The translations under genes were made by a program, and so were the position numbers. A DNA stretch of 64,000 nucleotides, taken from positions 39,373 through 103,372 of the forward strand of contig CAXTVS010000006.1 of assembly GCA_964247735.1 (NCBI GenBank). Direction: 5' to 3'. How positions within the stretch are numbered: position 1 is the stretch's first letter; each line of letters begins with the position of its first letter. A model generated the notes under the pieces. It ran no database searches, was not told the DNA's origin, and worked only from the letters and a program-made list of their open reading frames with translations. This document shows, piece after piece, positions 23,756-32,748 of the stretch. Origin of the DNA: Lichenicola sp964247735 (GTDB lineage: Bacteria > Pseudomonadota > Alphaproteobacteria > Acetobacterales > Acetobacteraceae).

Positions 23756-25696
23756 TCAGTGCCCGCCTCCCGGCACCAGCGGCAGCCAGACCGCGCTGGC
23801 CTGGGCGCCCTCGTGCTCGATCCGCTGCGTGGCGGACACGTAGTCGGCGGGCCCCGCCTCGAAGATGTTCGCCACGTAGCGCTGCGGGTTGCGGTCGTAG
23901 AGCGGGAACCAGCTGGACTGGATCTGCACCATGATGCGGTGCCCGGGCTGGAACACGTGGTTGGTGGGCGGCAGGGTGAAGCGGTAGCGCTCGACCTGGT
24001 TCGCCGGGATCGGGGCCGGGTGGGCGAAGTCGGCACGGTAGCGGCCGCGGAAGATGTCCATCGCGATCGGCAGCTGGTAGCCGCCCATGCTCGGGTCGTT
24101 CGGCATCGTGTCCGGCTGCACGTCGATCAGCTTCACCACCCAGTCGGCATCGGTGCCGGTGGTGGCGGCGAACAGGTCGGCGCGCGGCTGGCCGGAGATC
24201 CGCACGGGTGCCGTGAGCGGCGCCGTCTCGTAGCTCAGCACGTCCGGACGGTCGGCGACGCTGCGCTGGTCGGTGGTCAGCCAGGACTTCCAGCGCGTGC
24301 TGTCGCCGAACGCCACCGGCCGGGGGAGGTAGGGCACCGGCTTGGCCGGGTCCGACACGTAGCTGTCCGAGCCGGCGCCGTCGGCCGGCCGGTCGAACGA
24401 CAGCCTGGAACCCGCCTGGAGGTAGAGCGGGGTCATCGGCGCGTCGCAGCCGGCATCGCAGGCGAGCGGCCAGCGGTCGAACCGGTCCCAGTGGTTCTCG
24501 CCGGTGTTGTAGATGAACGCAGCCGCCGGCACGTCCGCCTTCGGGCTGCCTGGCTTGAGGTACTGGTCGAAGAACGGGCGCAGCACCTGCTGGCGGTACT
24601 GCAGCGCGGTGTCGCCGTTCCAGTCCAGCCGGCCCAGGCTGGCACCGCCGTAGTTCACCTGGCTGTGCCGCCACGGCCCCATCACCAGGATGTTGTTGTC
24701 CGCATGGCCCTTCGCCTTGAGCGCCAGCCAGCTGTGGATCGCCCCCCACATGTCCTCCTGGTCCCACAGTCCCTGTTCCCACAGGGTCGGCACGGCCGAC
24801 GGATGGTCGGCCACGAACCGGTCCAGCGCCTGGCCCTGCCAGAACGCGTCGTAGGCGGGATGGGCCTTCATCCGCTGCCAGAACGGGAACTGGTCCAGAC
24901 CGGCGGCGGTGGCGTAGTCGCCGGCGGAGCCCGCGCGCAGGAACGTCTCGTAGTCGTCGTAGCGCGGGCGCGGGATGGTCAGGCCCTGGCCACGCACCGT
25001 CATCTGCTCGGCGACGTAGTCGAAGTTGGTCTGCCGGAAGGCGCCGTAGTGGAACCAGTCGTCGCCCATCCAGCCGTCCACCATCGGGCTTTCCGGGGCG
25101 GCGACCTTCAGCGCGGGGTGGGGATGCAGCAGCGCCATCACCACGGTCCAGCCCTCGTAGGAGGAGCCGAGCATGCCGACCCGGCCGTTGCTCTCGGGGG
25201 TGTTCTTCACCAGCCAGTCGATCGTGTCCCAGGCGTCGGTGGTGTCGTCGGTGGCGGACGGGTTGAGCGGGCCCGCCGGCGGCCGGGTCATGGTGTAGTC
25301 GCCCTCGGAGCCGTACTTGCCGCGCACGTCCTGGAACACGCGGATGTAGCCGCCGGCCACGAACACGTCGTCGCCCTGCGGCAGGGTGGCCAGCAGCGAC
25401 GGGCTGTCGTTGCGGGTGACGCGCTTGGCCGCGTTGTAGGGTGTGCGGGTCAGCAGGATCGGCGCGTCGTGCGCGCCGCGGGGCACCACGATCACCGTAA
25501 ACAGCTTCACCCCGTCGCGCATCGGGATCATGACGGTGCGCTTGACGTACTCGTCGCCCGCCCGCGGCAGGCTGACATGGGCCGGGATGTCGTTGCCGGT
25601 GGCAACCAGCAGCGGATCGGGCGGAGCCGCGGCGGCGGCGGGCAGGCCGGGGCACGCGAGCAGGGTCGCGGCCAGCAGCAGGAGGCGGCCAGACAT
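23756..25696 (-). CDS. Alpha-amino-acid ester hydrolase (CocE/NonD family, secreted)
   Basis: The 646-residue protein has a signal peptide (MSGRLLLLAATLLACPGLPA). It matches alpha-amino-acid ester hydrolases closely: FVAGGYIRVFQDVRGKYGS, the nucleophile in GMLGSSYEGWT (Ser about 179), catalytic Asp and the acidic cluster in LWDQEDMWG, and the catalytic His in MGPWRHSQV. The acidic cluster binds the substrate alpha-amino group and is diagnostic of this enzyme within the CocE family. Such enzymes from Acetobacter and Xanthomonas hydrolyse or transfer alpha-amino acyl groups, including beta-lactam side chains. A second in-frame ATG at 25735 would add 13 residues before the signal peptide. Confidence 0.92.
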   Translation of the reverse strand: MSGRLLLLAATLLACPGLPAAAAAPPDPLLVATGNDIPAHVSLPRAGDEYVKRTVMIPMRDGVKLFTVIVVPRGAHDAPILLTRTPYNAAKRVTRNDSPSLLATLPQGDDVFVAGGYIRVFQDVRGKYGSEGDYTMTRPPAGPLNPSATDDTTDAWDTIDWLVKNTPESNGRVGMLGSSYEGWTVVMALLHPHPALKVAAPESPMVDGWMGDDWFHYGAFRQTNFDYVAEQMTVRGQGLTIPRPRYDDYETFLRAGSAGDYATAAGLDQFPFWQRMKAHPAYDAFWQGQALDRFVADHPSAVPTLWEQGLWDQEDMWGAIHSWLALKAKGHADNNILVMGPWRHSQVNYGGASLGRLDWNGDTALQYRQQVLRPFFDQYLKPGSPKADVPAAAFIYNTGENHWDRFDRWPLACDAGCDAPMTPLYLQAGSRLSFDRPADGAGSDSYVSDPAKPVPYLPRPVAFGDSTRWKSWLTTDQRSVADRPDVLSYETAPLTAPVRISGQPRADLFAATTGTDADWVVKLIDVQPDTMPNDPSMGGYQLPIAMDIFRGRYRADFAHPAPIPANQVERYRFTLPPTNHVFQPGHRIMVQIQSSWFPLYDRNPQRYVANIFEAGPADYVSATQRIEHEGAQASAVWLPLVPGGGH

Positions 25697-25999
25697 CGCA
25701 ACGGGGCCGGGAGGGCGTTTGTCTTGTACGAACATCAGCCCATTGTTCCCGATCGTGAGGGGCGCCACCAGTCCCCGCGGCGCCGCGACCGCCAGCCTGC
25801 TTTCCCCATGCTTCGCAGCGTGCCGAGCGGGAGGTCGCGCTTCGGATGCGGCGCCGTCGCCCGACCGGGCCTCGCAGGATGCCTGGCTGCCAGTGGTCGT
25901 TCCGGTCCCGGCATGGGTCCACCCTGCGGCCTCGACCGCTCGGACGGTCTCTCCCGCTGTTGCTCGCATCCGGCCGGGATGCCGCCACATCGGCCCCAG
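25697..25999. other. No gene recognised upstream of the ester hydrolase
   Basis: About 300 bases between the ester hydrolase start and the degraded membrane protein gene. Reading frames here show no known motif. Some of it may be the lost 3' end of the neighbouring pseudogene. Confidence 0.4.
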
Positions 26000-27516
26000 G
26001 CTGGGAGGAAGGGCCCTAGTTCCGCGCAGGCGGCATAGAAGCAGCGGCACGTCGGTGATGCTGGAGGTGAAGGTCTGGCAGCCGGCGCGGTGCAGGCGGA
26101 GGGCGGCGATGCCGTCCCGGATGCGCGACGCCATCAGCGTGGAAAGCCAGGGCTGCGTCAGGTTGTTTGTGCCGTAGAACCGCATCCTACCCGGTTGGCG
26201 GTGGCCAGGAAGGCGAGCGGCGACTTGTCGAGGAACAGCACCAGCGAGCCCCCGGAGAGGATCGGCATCATTTCGGCGGGCGGACGGCCGCCGGCACGCG
26301 GCTGCCGTCCCCAGCGGCGGCACCGTGTAGAGCACCAGCAGGGCGAGCAGCGCCGGTGCCGCTGTCGCCATCGCCCGGCTGCCGTGCGGACCGGGGAACA
26401 CCGTCAGGGCGAGGATCGCCAGCATCGGGCCGCTGAGCAGCTCCAGCAGCGACAGGTAGCGGAAGATCGAGAACTGCCTCTGCCACAGCACGGCGCCGAC
26501 CAGGAACAGCAGGCACAGGAAGCAGACGCGGCCCGGCACCAGGGCACGGCGCCACGCGCCGAGGGCCAGCAGGCCCAGGCAGCTGAGCAGGCCCAGCGCG
26601 ATGCGGGGATCGCGCTGGGCCTGCTCGGTCACCAGCGGGTCCGGTCGATCGCCCACCGGAACGGATGGAACAGCGCCTGCATCCGGCTGCGCGGCAGGAA
26701 GCGCACGTCGACGAAGTGGCCGGGCGTCGCCAGGGCCGAGCGGAACACGTTGTTGTAGAGCGGGAACAGGGGGTTGCCGGAACAGCGGTAGAGCCGGAAC
26801 CACCACCAGCCGTCGCAACCGGCCAGCCCGATCGCGACGCCGAGCGACAGCAGCGCCGCCGCGCGAAGCCGCGCCTGCGCCGGCACCCCGGCCCAGAACA
26901 GCAGACCGATTGCCATGCCGGCCGCCGCGTAGGACAGGGTCAGCTTCAGGCCGAGTCCGACGCCGACCAGAAGCCCGCCAGCCCGATCCGCCAGGCGGCC
27001 GCGGCGGCCAGCCGCTCGTCCAGGCGCAGCAGCATCAGCATCGCGCCGAGGATCAGCGCGCACGACGTCATGTCGCTCATGGAGCTGGCGAGCACCGGAT
27101 GGGTGGCCCCCGGTGCCGCCGATCACCACCGACAGCAGCACCACCAGGCGCGCGCTGACGGTAGCTGCCCGCACGACCTGCACCGCGCACAGGAACACTA
27201 GGGACAGCGCCACCGCCTCCGGCAGCACCAGCAGCGCGTTAAGCGCCCGGGTGCTGGCGATCCGGCGGCTCAGCAGGTAGTACGGCAGGCCGCCCAGCGG
27301 CGGCAGGTAGCCTTGCGCCTACGCCGGGGCGAGGTCGCGGCCGAGCTTGCCGTGCAGCAGCGCGAACGGCCCGTACAGGTGGTAGTTGGTGAGGTCGTAG
27401 GAGGCGTCGCCGTGCGCGCGGATCCCTGCGAACAGCATCCAGCCGAGCAGGAAGAGCAGCGACAGCGCCAGCTGGCGCGCCGCCAGCCAGCCTGCGAGGC
27501 GCTGCAGGCGGACCAA
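26000..27516 (-). pseudogene. Degraded polytopic membrane protein (GT-C glycosyltransferase-like)
   Basis: A hydrophobic protein can be followed through three frames. It begins LLFLLGWMLFAGIRAHGD then DLTNYHLYGPFALLHGKLG, typical of GT-C-like enzymes, and hits an in-frame TAG at 27319-27321. It resumes in the same frame as GYLPPLGGLPYYLLSRR. Near 27110 it shifts to the frame giving GATHPVLASSMSDMTSCALI, returns near 26985 (GVGLGLKLTLSYAAAG), and later reads NPLFPLYNNVFRSA and FVDVRFLPRS. Further shifts occur near 26640, 26285 and 26190 (FYGTNNLTQPWLSTLMAS). With one stop and about five frameshifts it cannot make a protein. The 3' limit is approximate and the precise family was not identified. 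Confidence 0.75.
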
Positions 27517-27528
27517 CGCCGGCAGCGT

Positions 27529-29178
27529 CTAGGGCTTCTGCCCCGCCGACGGCCCGAGGTTGTCGGTGCGACGGATGAAGTCGGCCGCGTTGTCGTGCAG
27601 CTGCCGCAGCGAGTCCTCGTGCGCGTACACCATGTGGCCGGACTGGTACTGCCGGATCTCGACGTTGCCGGCGAGGGCGTGCGGGATCGGCAGGTGGCGC
27701 ATCTCGTAGACGCCTTCGAAATACGGCGTGCCCAGGTCGAAGTAGCCCTGGTTTAGCTGCACCTTGAGCTTGGGGTTGTACTTCATCGCCGCCGCCAGGT
27801 CCGGCAGCACGTTCGGCACGCCGCGCACCGGGCGCTCGGCGCCGGGCGGCTGGTGGGTGAAGCTCCACTCGCGGATGTTGTTGGCGCTCTGCTTGTATTC
27901 GGTCCAGCTGTCGCCGGTGGGGCCGCCATCGCCATAGTGCAGCACGTGCCGGACGTAGTCGTTGAAGGCCGACAGGTAGGCCGAGGACATCGCCGCCCCC
28001 TGCGGGTCGTAGTCCGGCCGCTCCGCCAGCGGGTCCATCGCCGGGCCGGAGAAGCGGCTGTCCAGGCGGCCGGTGTCGAGCGAGTCGGCGCCGAGCAGGG
28101 TCTGCTCGAACTCGCCGCCGTTCACCCGCAGGTCGGCCTTCCTGATGTAGTCGACCGGCAGGCCGGTGTAGTCGTGCAGCCGTCCGGCGATGCGGTCGCG
28201 GTCGGCATCGGACAGCCCCGTGCCCTGCTGCAGCGCTGCGGTGTAGTCGGTCAGCGCGAAATGCTCCACCTCGTCCAGGAAGCGGCGCAGGTCGGGAGGC
28301 TGGGTCGGCAGCTTGTGGTGGTAGAAGGCGGTGGCGGCGAAGCTCGGCAGCGCCAGCACGTAGGGCTGGTCGACGCTGGGGTTGTTCTGCGGCCCATCGA
28401 TCGAGTTGTCGTAGTCCAGGATCTGCGACAGCAGCATGACCCCGTTCAGGTCGATGCCCATCTCGTGCTGCAGCATCTCGGCCACGATCGCCGACCGGGT
28501 GGTGCCGTAGCTTTCGCCGAACAGGTACTTGGGCGAGTTGAACCGGCCGTAGCGGCCGAGGAACTGGGCGATGAAGCTGGCAAAGGCGTAGGCGTCCGGG
28601 TCGGTGCCGTAGAAGGCCGCCTCCTTGTCCTTGCCCTCGATGCGGCCGAAGCCGGTGCCGGGCGCGTCGATGAACACGAGGTCGGAGGCGTCCAGCAGGC
28701 TGTCGTCGTTGTCGACCAGACGGTAGGGGGCCGCGTCGGTATGGGTGTCGTCGGCGGTGACGATCCGACGCGGTCCGAACGCGCCCATGTGCAGCCAGAT
28801 CGTGGCCGAGCCCGGGCCGCCGTTGTAGACGAAGGTGATCGGCCGGTTCTCCGGGCGCACGCCCTTCCGGAGGTATGCGACATAGAACATCGACGCTTCC
28901 GCGGTCGGGTTCCTGTCGTCGCGGGTGCCGTCGGCCGGGTCTGAGTCGTCCCAGCCCTTTGGGTGGATCACCAGCGTGCCGGCGCTCGCCTGGTAGTCGA
29001 TCTTCTGTCCACGCACCGTCACGCTGCCGTCCGACAGCTTCTGTTGCGGCAGGAAGTGCGGCGCGTGCACGGACGGCTTGGTGTCGGCCGGCGCCTCGTC
29101 GGCGTGTCCGGACACGATGCGGGCGGACAGCACCAGTGCGGCCAGCACCGTGCCGCGCAACAGGAGGGATCGGGACAC
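27529..29178 (-). CDS. Secreted serine carboxypeptidase (peptidase S10 family)
   Basis: The roughly 549-residue protein has a signal peptide and an S10 alpha/beta-hydrolase fold: TFVYNGGPGSATIWLHMGAF (oxyanion region), YLFGESYGTTRSAIVAEML with the nucleophilic Ser, the Asp in GYFDLGTPYF, and the His in YQSGHMVYAHED. S10 enzymes remove C-terminal residues from peptides at acidic pH. GTG 29178 was preferred because GGAG lies about seven bases upstream; GTG 29184 is in frame but too close to it. Bacterial S10 peptidases of this type are frequent in acid-tolerant proteobacteria and acidobacteria. Confidence 0.9.
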   Translation of the reverse strand: MSRSLLLRGTVLAALVLSARIVSGHADEAPADTKPSVHAPHFLPQQKLSDGSVTVRGQKIDYQASAGTLVIHPKGWDDSDPADGTRDDRNPTAEASMFYVAYLRKGVRPENRPITFVYNGGPGSATIWLHMGAFGPRRIVTADDTHTDAAPYRLVDNDDSLLDASDLVFIDAPGTGFGRIEGKDKEAAFYGTDPDAYAFASFIAQFLGRYGRFNSPKYLFGESYGTTRSAIVAEMLQHEMGIDLNGVMLLSQILDYDNSIDGPQNNPSVDQPYVLALPSFAATAFYHHKLPTQPPDLRRFLDEVEHFALTDYTAALQQGTGLSDADRDRIAGRLHDYTGLPVDYIRKADLRVNGGEFEQTLLGADSLDTGRLDSRFSGPAMDPLAERPDYDPQGAAMSSAYLSAFNDYVRHVLHYGDGGPTGDSWTEYKQSANNIREWSFTHQPPGAERPVRGVPNVLPDLAAAMKYNPKLKVQLNQGYFDLGTPYFEGVYEMRHLPIPHALAGNVEIRQYQSGHMVYAHEDSLRQLHDNAADFIRRTDNLGPSAGQKP

Positions 29179-29203
29179 GGACACGCTCCGGAAGGGGAAG
29201 GGA

Positions 29204-29222
29204 CCGGGGATGCGCTCCCCGG
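29204..29222. terminator. Hairpin between dehydrogenase and S10 peptidase genes
   Basis: CCGGGGA (29204-29210) pairs with TCCCCGG (29216-29222) around a five-base loop. It lies 40 bases after the stop of the leftward dehydrogenase gene and before the S10 gene, a plausible terminator position, though without a clear U-run. Confidence 0.45.
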
Positions 29223-29261
29223 CCCGTCTTCTGGGCTCGAAACCGTCGCGTTACAACGCGC

Positions 29262-30431
29262 TCAAAGGTGGAACACCACCTTCACGCACTTGTCCGCCTT
29301 GTCGCGGAACGTCTTGTACAATTCCGGACCGTCCTCGAGGTTGCTCGAGCGGTGGGTGATCAGGAAGGTCGGGTCGATGCTGCCGTCCTGGATCAGCTTG
29401 GCCAGCGGCTCCAGGTAGCGCTTCACGTGGGTCTGGCCGGTCTTCATGGTCAGGCCCTTCTGCACGATCGCGGCCATGTTGAGCGGCACCGCGCCGGAAT
29501 ACACTCCCGGCACCGAGATGATGCCGCACGGCCGCACCGCCTGGACCATCTGCTCCAGCGCGTAGGGCCGCTCGGTGGCGGTCAGCTTCTCCTGCACCTT
29601 GGACAGCACGCCGAGCACGCCGCCATGGCCCGACGCCTCCATGCCGACGCAGTCGACCACCGCGTCGGCGCCCTGGCCGCCGGTGATCTCCCGGATCCGG
29701 TCCTGCACGCTTTCGTCGGTGGGATTGATGATGTCGGTGGCGCCGGCGATGCGGGCCAGCTCAATCCGCTCCGGCACGCTCTCGATGGCGATGATCCGCC
29801 CCGCCTTCATCAGCACGGCCGACTTGATCGCGAACAGCCCGACCGGGCCGGCGCCCCAGATCGCCACCGTCTCGCCGCCCTCGAGGCCGCAATGGTCGAT
29901 CGCCTGCCAGCCGGTGGGCAGGATGTCGGACAGGAACAGCGCCTGCTCGTCGGACATGCCCTCGGGCACCTTCATCGGGCCCACGTCGGCCATCGGCACC
30001 CGGACATACTCGGCCTGCCCGCCAGCATAGCCGCCGGTGAGGTGCGAATAGCCGAACAGCCCCGCGGTCGGGTAGCCCTGCACCTTGGCCGCCATCTCGC
30101 CGTTGCGGTTCGACCGCAGGCAGCAGGACCAGTTGCCCAGGCGGCACATGCGGCATTCGCCGCAGTTGATATTGAACGGCACCACCACGCGGTCGCCCTT
30201 CTTGAGCACGTGGTCGGGGCTGCCGACCTCGACCACCTCGCCCATGAACTCGTGGCCGAGGATGTCGCCCTTCTCCATGGTCGGCATCTGCCCGTCCATC
30301 AAATGGAGGTCCGAGCCGCAGATGGCGCAGGAGGTCACGCGCAGGATCACGTCGCGACGGTCCTCGATCGCCGGGTCGGGCACCGTCTCACAGCGGATGT
30401 CGTTCCGTCCGTTCCAGCATAGGGCGCGCAT
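29262..30431 (-). CDS. Zinc-dependent alcohol/formaldehyde dehydrogenase (glutathione-independent FDH-like)
   Basis: The 389-residue MDR enzyme has the catalytic zinc site in SCAICGSDLHLMDG and GHEFMGEVVEVG, and the structural zinc site in NCGECRMCRLGNWSCC (four Cys). The cofactor motif is VAIWGAGPVGLFAIKSA. The GWQAIDHCGLEGG and TGGYAGGQAEYVRVP segments are typical of the branch annotated as glutathione-independent formaldehyde dehydrogenase. The true substrate may be another small aldehyde or alcohol. The start at 30431 has GGAG six bases upstream; an ATG at 30449 would add a non-homologous leader. It is divergent from an aldo/keto reductase operon. Confidence 0.88.
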   Translation of the reverse strand: MRALCWNGRNDIRCETVPDPAIEDRRDVILRVTSCAICGSDLHLMDGQMPTMEKGDILGHEFMGEVVEVGSPDHVLKKGDRVVVPFNINCGECRMCRLGNWSCCLRSNRNGEMAAKVQGYPTAGLFGYSHLTGGYAGGQAEYVRVPMADVGPMKVPEGMSDEQALFLSDILPTGWQAIDHCGLEGGETVAIWGAGPVGLFAIKSAVLMKAGRIIAIESVPERIELARIAGATDIINPTDESVQDRIREITGGQGADAVVDCVGMEASGHGGVLGVLSKVQEKLTATERPYALEQMVQAVRPCGIISVPGVYSGAVPLNMAAIVQKGLTMKTGQTHVKRYLEPLAKLIQDGSIDPTFLITHRSSNLEDGPELYKTFRDKADKCVKVVFHL

Positions 30432-30545
30432 GAAGGCTCTCCGTTCCAAAAACTATCATCCGAACGCAGGCCGGCTTCGTCCGCTTTCGCGGAAGCCGAT
30501 CACGCTTCGGCGCGTTCGAAGAGGACACGCAGTCAGGAGCGGGAC

Positions 30546-31583
30546 ATGACCATGGAACACAGGCGGCTCGGACGGTCGGGGTTCAGCGTGCCGGTGCTGA
30601 GCTTCGGCACCGGCACCTTCGGCGGCAAGGGCGAGTTCTTCCAGGCCTGGGGCAGCTCGGACGTGGACGAGGCGTCCCGGCTGGTCGACATCTGCCTCGA
30701 GGCCGGGCTGACCATGTTCGACAGCGCCGACATCTACTCTGCCGGCGCCGCGGAGGAGGTGCTGGGGCAGGCGATCAAGGGCCGGCGCAGCCAGGTGCTG
30801 ATCTCGACCAAGGCAACCTTCCGCGCCGGCGACGACCCGAACGCGGTGGGCTCGTCGCGCTACCACCTGATCGACTCGGTGGAGAAGTCGCTCCGCCGCC
30901 TCGGCACCGAGCACATCGACCTGTTCCAGCTGCACGGATACGACGCCAAGACCCCGGTGGAGGAGACCCTGTCGGCGCTGGACGACCTCGTGCGGGCGGG
31001 CAAGATCCGCTACGTCGGCTGCTCGAACTTCTCCGGCTGGCACCTGATGAAGTCGCTGGCTACGGCCGAGCGCTACAACCTGCCGCGCTACGTGGCGCAC
31101 CAGGCATACTATTCCCTGATCGGCCGCGACTACGAGCAGGAGCTGATGCCGCTCGGGATCGAGCAGGGCGTGGGGGCGGTGGTATGGAGCCCGCTCGGCT
31201 GGGGCCGGCTCACCGGCAAGATCGGCCGCGACAAGCCGATCCCCGCCGGCTCGCGGCTGAACACGGCGATGGTGACCGAGGCCGGGCCGCAGGTGCCTGA
31301 CGAGTACCTGTATCAGGTGGTCGACGCGCTGGAGCAGGTGGCCGAGGAGGTCGGCAGGACGGTGCCGCAGGTGGCGCTGAACTGGCTGCTGCAGCGGCCG
31401 ACGGTGGCGAACGTCATCATCGGCGCCCGCAACGAGGAGCAGCTGCGGCAGAACCTCGGCGCGGTAGGCTGGTCGCTGACGGCGGAACAGGTGGCGACCC
31501 TGGACAAGGCAAGCGCCCGGCCCAAGCCCTACCCGTACTGGCACCAGGACGGGTTCGCCGAGCGCAACCCGCCGCCGGTCTGA
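30546..31583 (+). CDS. Aldo/keto reductase
   Basis: The 345-residue protein has the AKR barrel motifs: MFDSADIYSAGAAEEVLG (catalytic Asp and Tyr), LISTKATFRAG (Lys), IDLFQLHGYDAKTP (His), and the NADPH-binding IIGARNEEQLRQNLGAVGW near the C-terminus. The family reduces aldehydes and ketones with NADPH; this one resembles the large AKR12/YajO-like group. The next gene follows after 14 bases, so the two are probably co-transcribed, and both face away from the zinc dehydrogenase gene. Confidence 0.9.
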   Translation: MTMEHRRLGRSGFSVPVLSFGTGTFGGKGEFFQAWGSSDVDEASRLVDICLEAGLTMFDSADIYSAGAAEEVLGQAIKGRRSQVLISTKATFRAGDDPNAVGSSRYHLIDSVEKSLRRLGTEHIDLFQLHGYDAKTPVEETLSALDDLVRAGKIRYVGCSNFSGWHLMKSLATAERYNLPRYVAHQAYYSLIGRDYEQELMPLGIEQGVGAVVWSPLGWGRLTGKIGRDKPIPAGSRLNTAMVTEAGPQVPDEYLYQVVDALEQVAEEVGRTVPQVALNWLLQRPTVANVIIGARNEEQLRQNLGAVGWSLTAEQVATLDKASARPKPYPYWHQDGFAERNPPPV

Positions 31584-31597
31584 GCCGGGAAGCCATC

Positions 31598-32614
31598 ATG
31601 AAGTGCTACCACCTGCCACGTGCGATCGGGATCGACGACCTGGCGCTGACGGAGCGGGAGCGCCCGGAGCCCGGTCCCGGCCAGATCCTGGTGCGGATGC
31701 GGGCCTGCTCGCTGAACTACCGCGACCTGATGGTGGTGACCGGGCGCTACGGCGGCGGTCCGCCGGCACCCGGGCTGGTGCCGTTGTCGGACGGCGCAGG
31801 CGAGGTGGAGGCGGTGGGCGAGGGCGTGTCCCGGATCGCGGTCGGGGACCGCGTCGCCGGCAGCTTCTTCGCCACCTGGCGGGACGGGCCGCCGTTGCCG
31901 GAGCATCACAAGCACGCCCTGGGCGGCTCGGTGGAGGGGGTGCTGGCGGAGTACCGGCTGTTCGATGCGGAGGCAGTGGTCCGGGTGCCCCCGCATCTGG
32001 ACTTTGACGAGGCGGCCACCCTGCCCTGTGCCGGGGTCACCGCCTGGAACGCCCTGTTCGGGGGCACGCCGCTGCTGCCGGGACAGACCGTGTTGACCCT
32101 GGGCACTGGCGGCGTGTCGACGTTCGCGGTGCAGTTCGCGCGGGCGGCCGGCGCGCGCGTCATCGCCACCTCGTCGTCGGACGCGAAGCTGGAGCGGCTG
32201 CAGGCGCTTGGGGTCGAGGCGGCGGACTGCATCAACTACCGCAACCTCCCGGACTGGGAGCGGGAGGTGTGGCGCCGCACGGACCGGCAGGGGGTGGACC
32301 ACGTGGTGGAAGTGGGGGGTGCCGGCACCCTCCCGCGCTCGATCAACGCGACCCGGAGCGGCGGCGTGGTGAGCCTGATCGGCGTGCTCACCAGCGGGCA
32401 GATCGACCCGACCGCGCTGCTGTTCCGCTCGGCCACCCTGCGCGGCGTGTATGTTGGCTCGCGGGCAATGTTCGAGTCGATGAACCGGCTGGTCGCGGTC
32501 AACCGGATCCGGCCGGTGATCGACCGGGTGTTCCCGTTCGCCGAGGCGAAGGACGCGTATCGGGCGCTGGGCCAGGCGGATCACGTCGGGAAGATCGTGA
32601 TCCGGATCGACTAG
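31598..32614 (+). CDS. MDR family NAD(P)-dependent alcohol dehydrogenase/quinone reductase-like protein
   Basis: The 338-residue protein has the MDR layout: MRACSLNYRDLMVVTGRYGG, VPLSDGAGEVEAVGEG, and the Rossmann motif VLTLGTGGVSTFAVQFARAAGA. The zinc-ligand Cys and His of classical alcohol dehydrogenases are replaced (SLNYRDL, SDGAGEV), as in the zinc-free quinone-reductase-like branch. The C-terminal FPFAEAKDAYRALGQADHVGKIVI is normal. It follows the aldo/keto reductase by 14 bases and a hairpin terminator ends the pair. Confidence 0.88.
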   Translation: MKCYHLPRAIGIDDLALTERERPEPGPGQILVRMRACSLNYRDLMVVTGRYGGGPPAPGLVPLSDGAGEVEAVGEGVSRIAVGDRVAGSFFATWRDGPPLPEHHKHALGGSVEGVLAEYRLFDAEAVVRVPPHLDFDEAATLPCAGVTAWNALFGGTPLLPGQTVLTLGTGGVSTFAVQFARAAGARVIATSSSDAKLERLQALGVEAADCINYRNLPDWEREVWRRTDRQGVDHVVEVGGAGTLPRSINATRSGGVVSLIGVLTSGQIDPTALLFRSATLRGVYVGSRAMFESMNRLVAVNRIRPVIDRVFPFAEAKDAYRALGQADHVGKIVIRID

Positions 32615-32622
32615 GACCTGCA

Positions 32623-32661
32623 CCGACGGCGCGGCGATACGCTCCGCGCGCCTGCCGTCGG
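32623..32661 (+). terminator. Hairpin ending the aldo/keto reductase-MDR operon
   Basis: CCGACGGC (32623-32630) pairs with GCCGTCGG (32654-32661), and an inner GCGG/CCGC pair extends the stem. It starts nine bases after the MDR stop codon. No strong U-run follows. Confidence 0.5.
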
Positions 32662-32748
32662 CCGCAGGGGCCACCCGTTCGCGCTCGCCACTGGAAGGAA
32701 CGGTGCGGCGGAGCTACGATCGAACTGGGAAGCAGGGACTTGCGGCCG

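Noticed and set aside
23267..26038. 923-codon plus-strand frame across the ester hydrolase gene
   Set aside because: It is the complement of the intact ester hydrolase gene, and its translation is a low-complexity Arg/His/Gly/Val-rich string.
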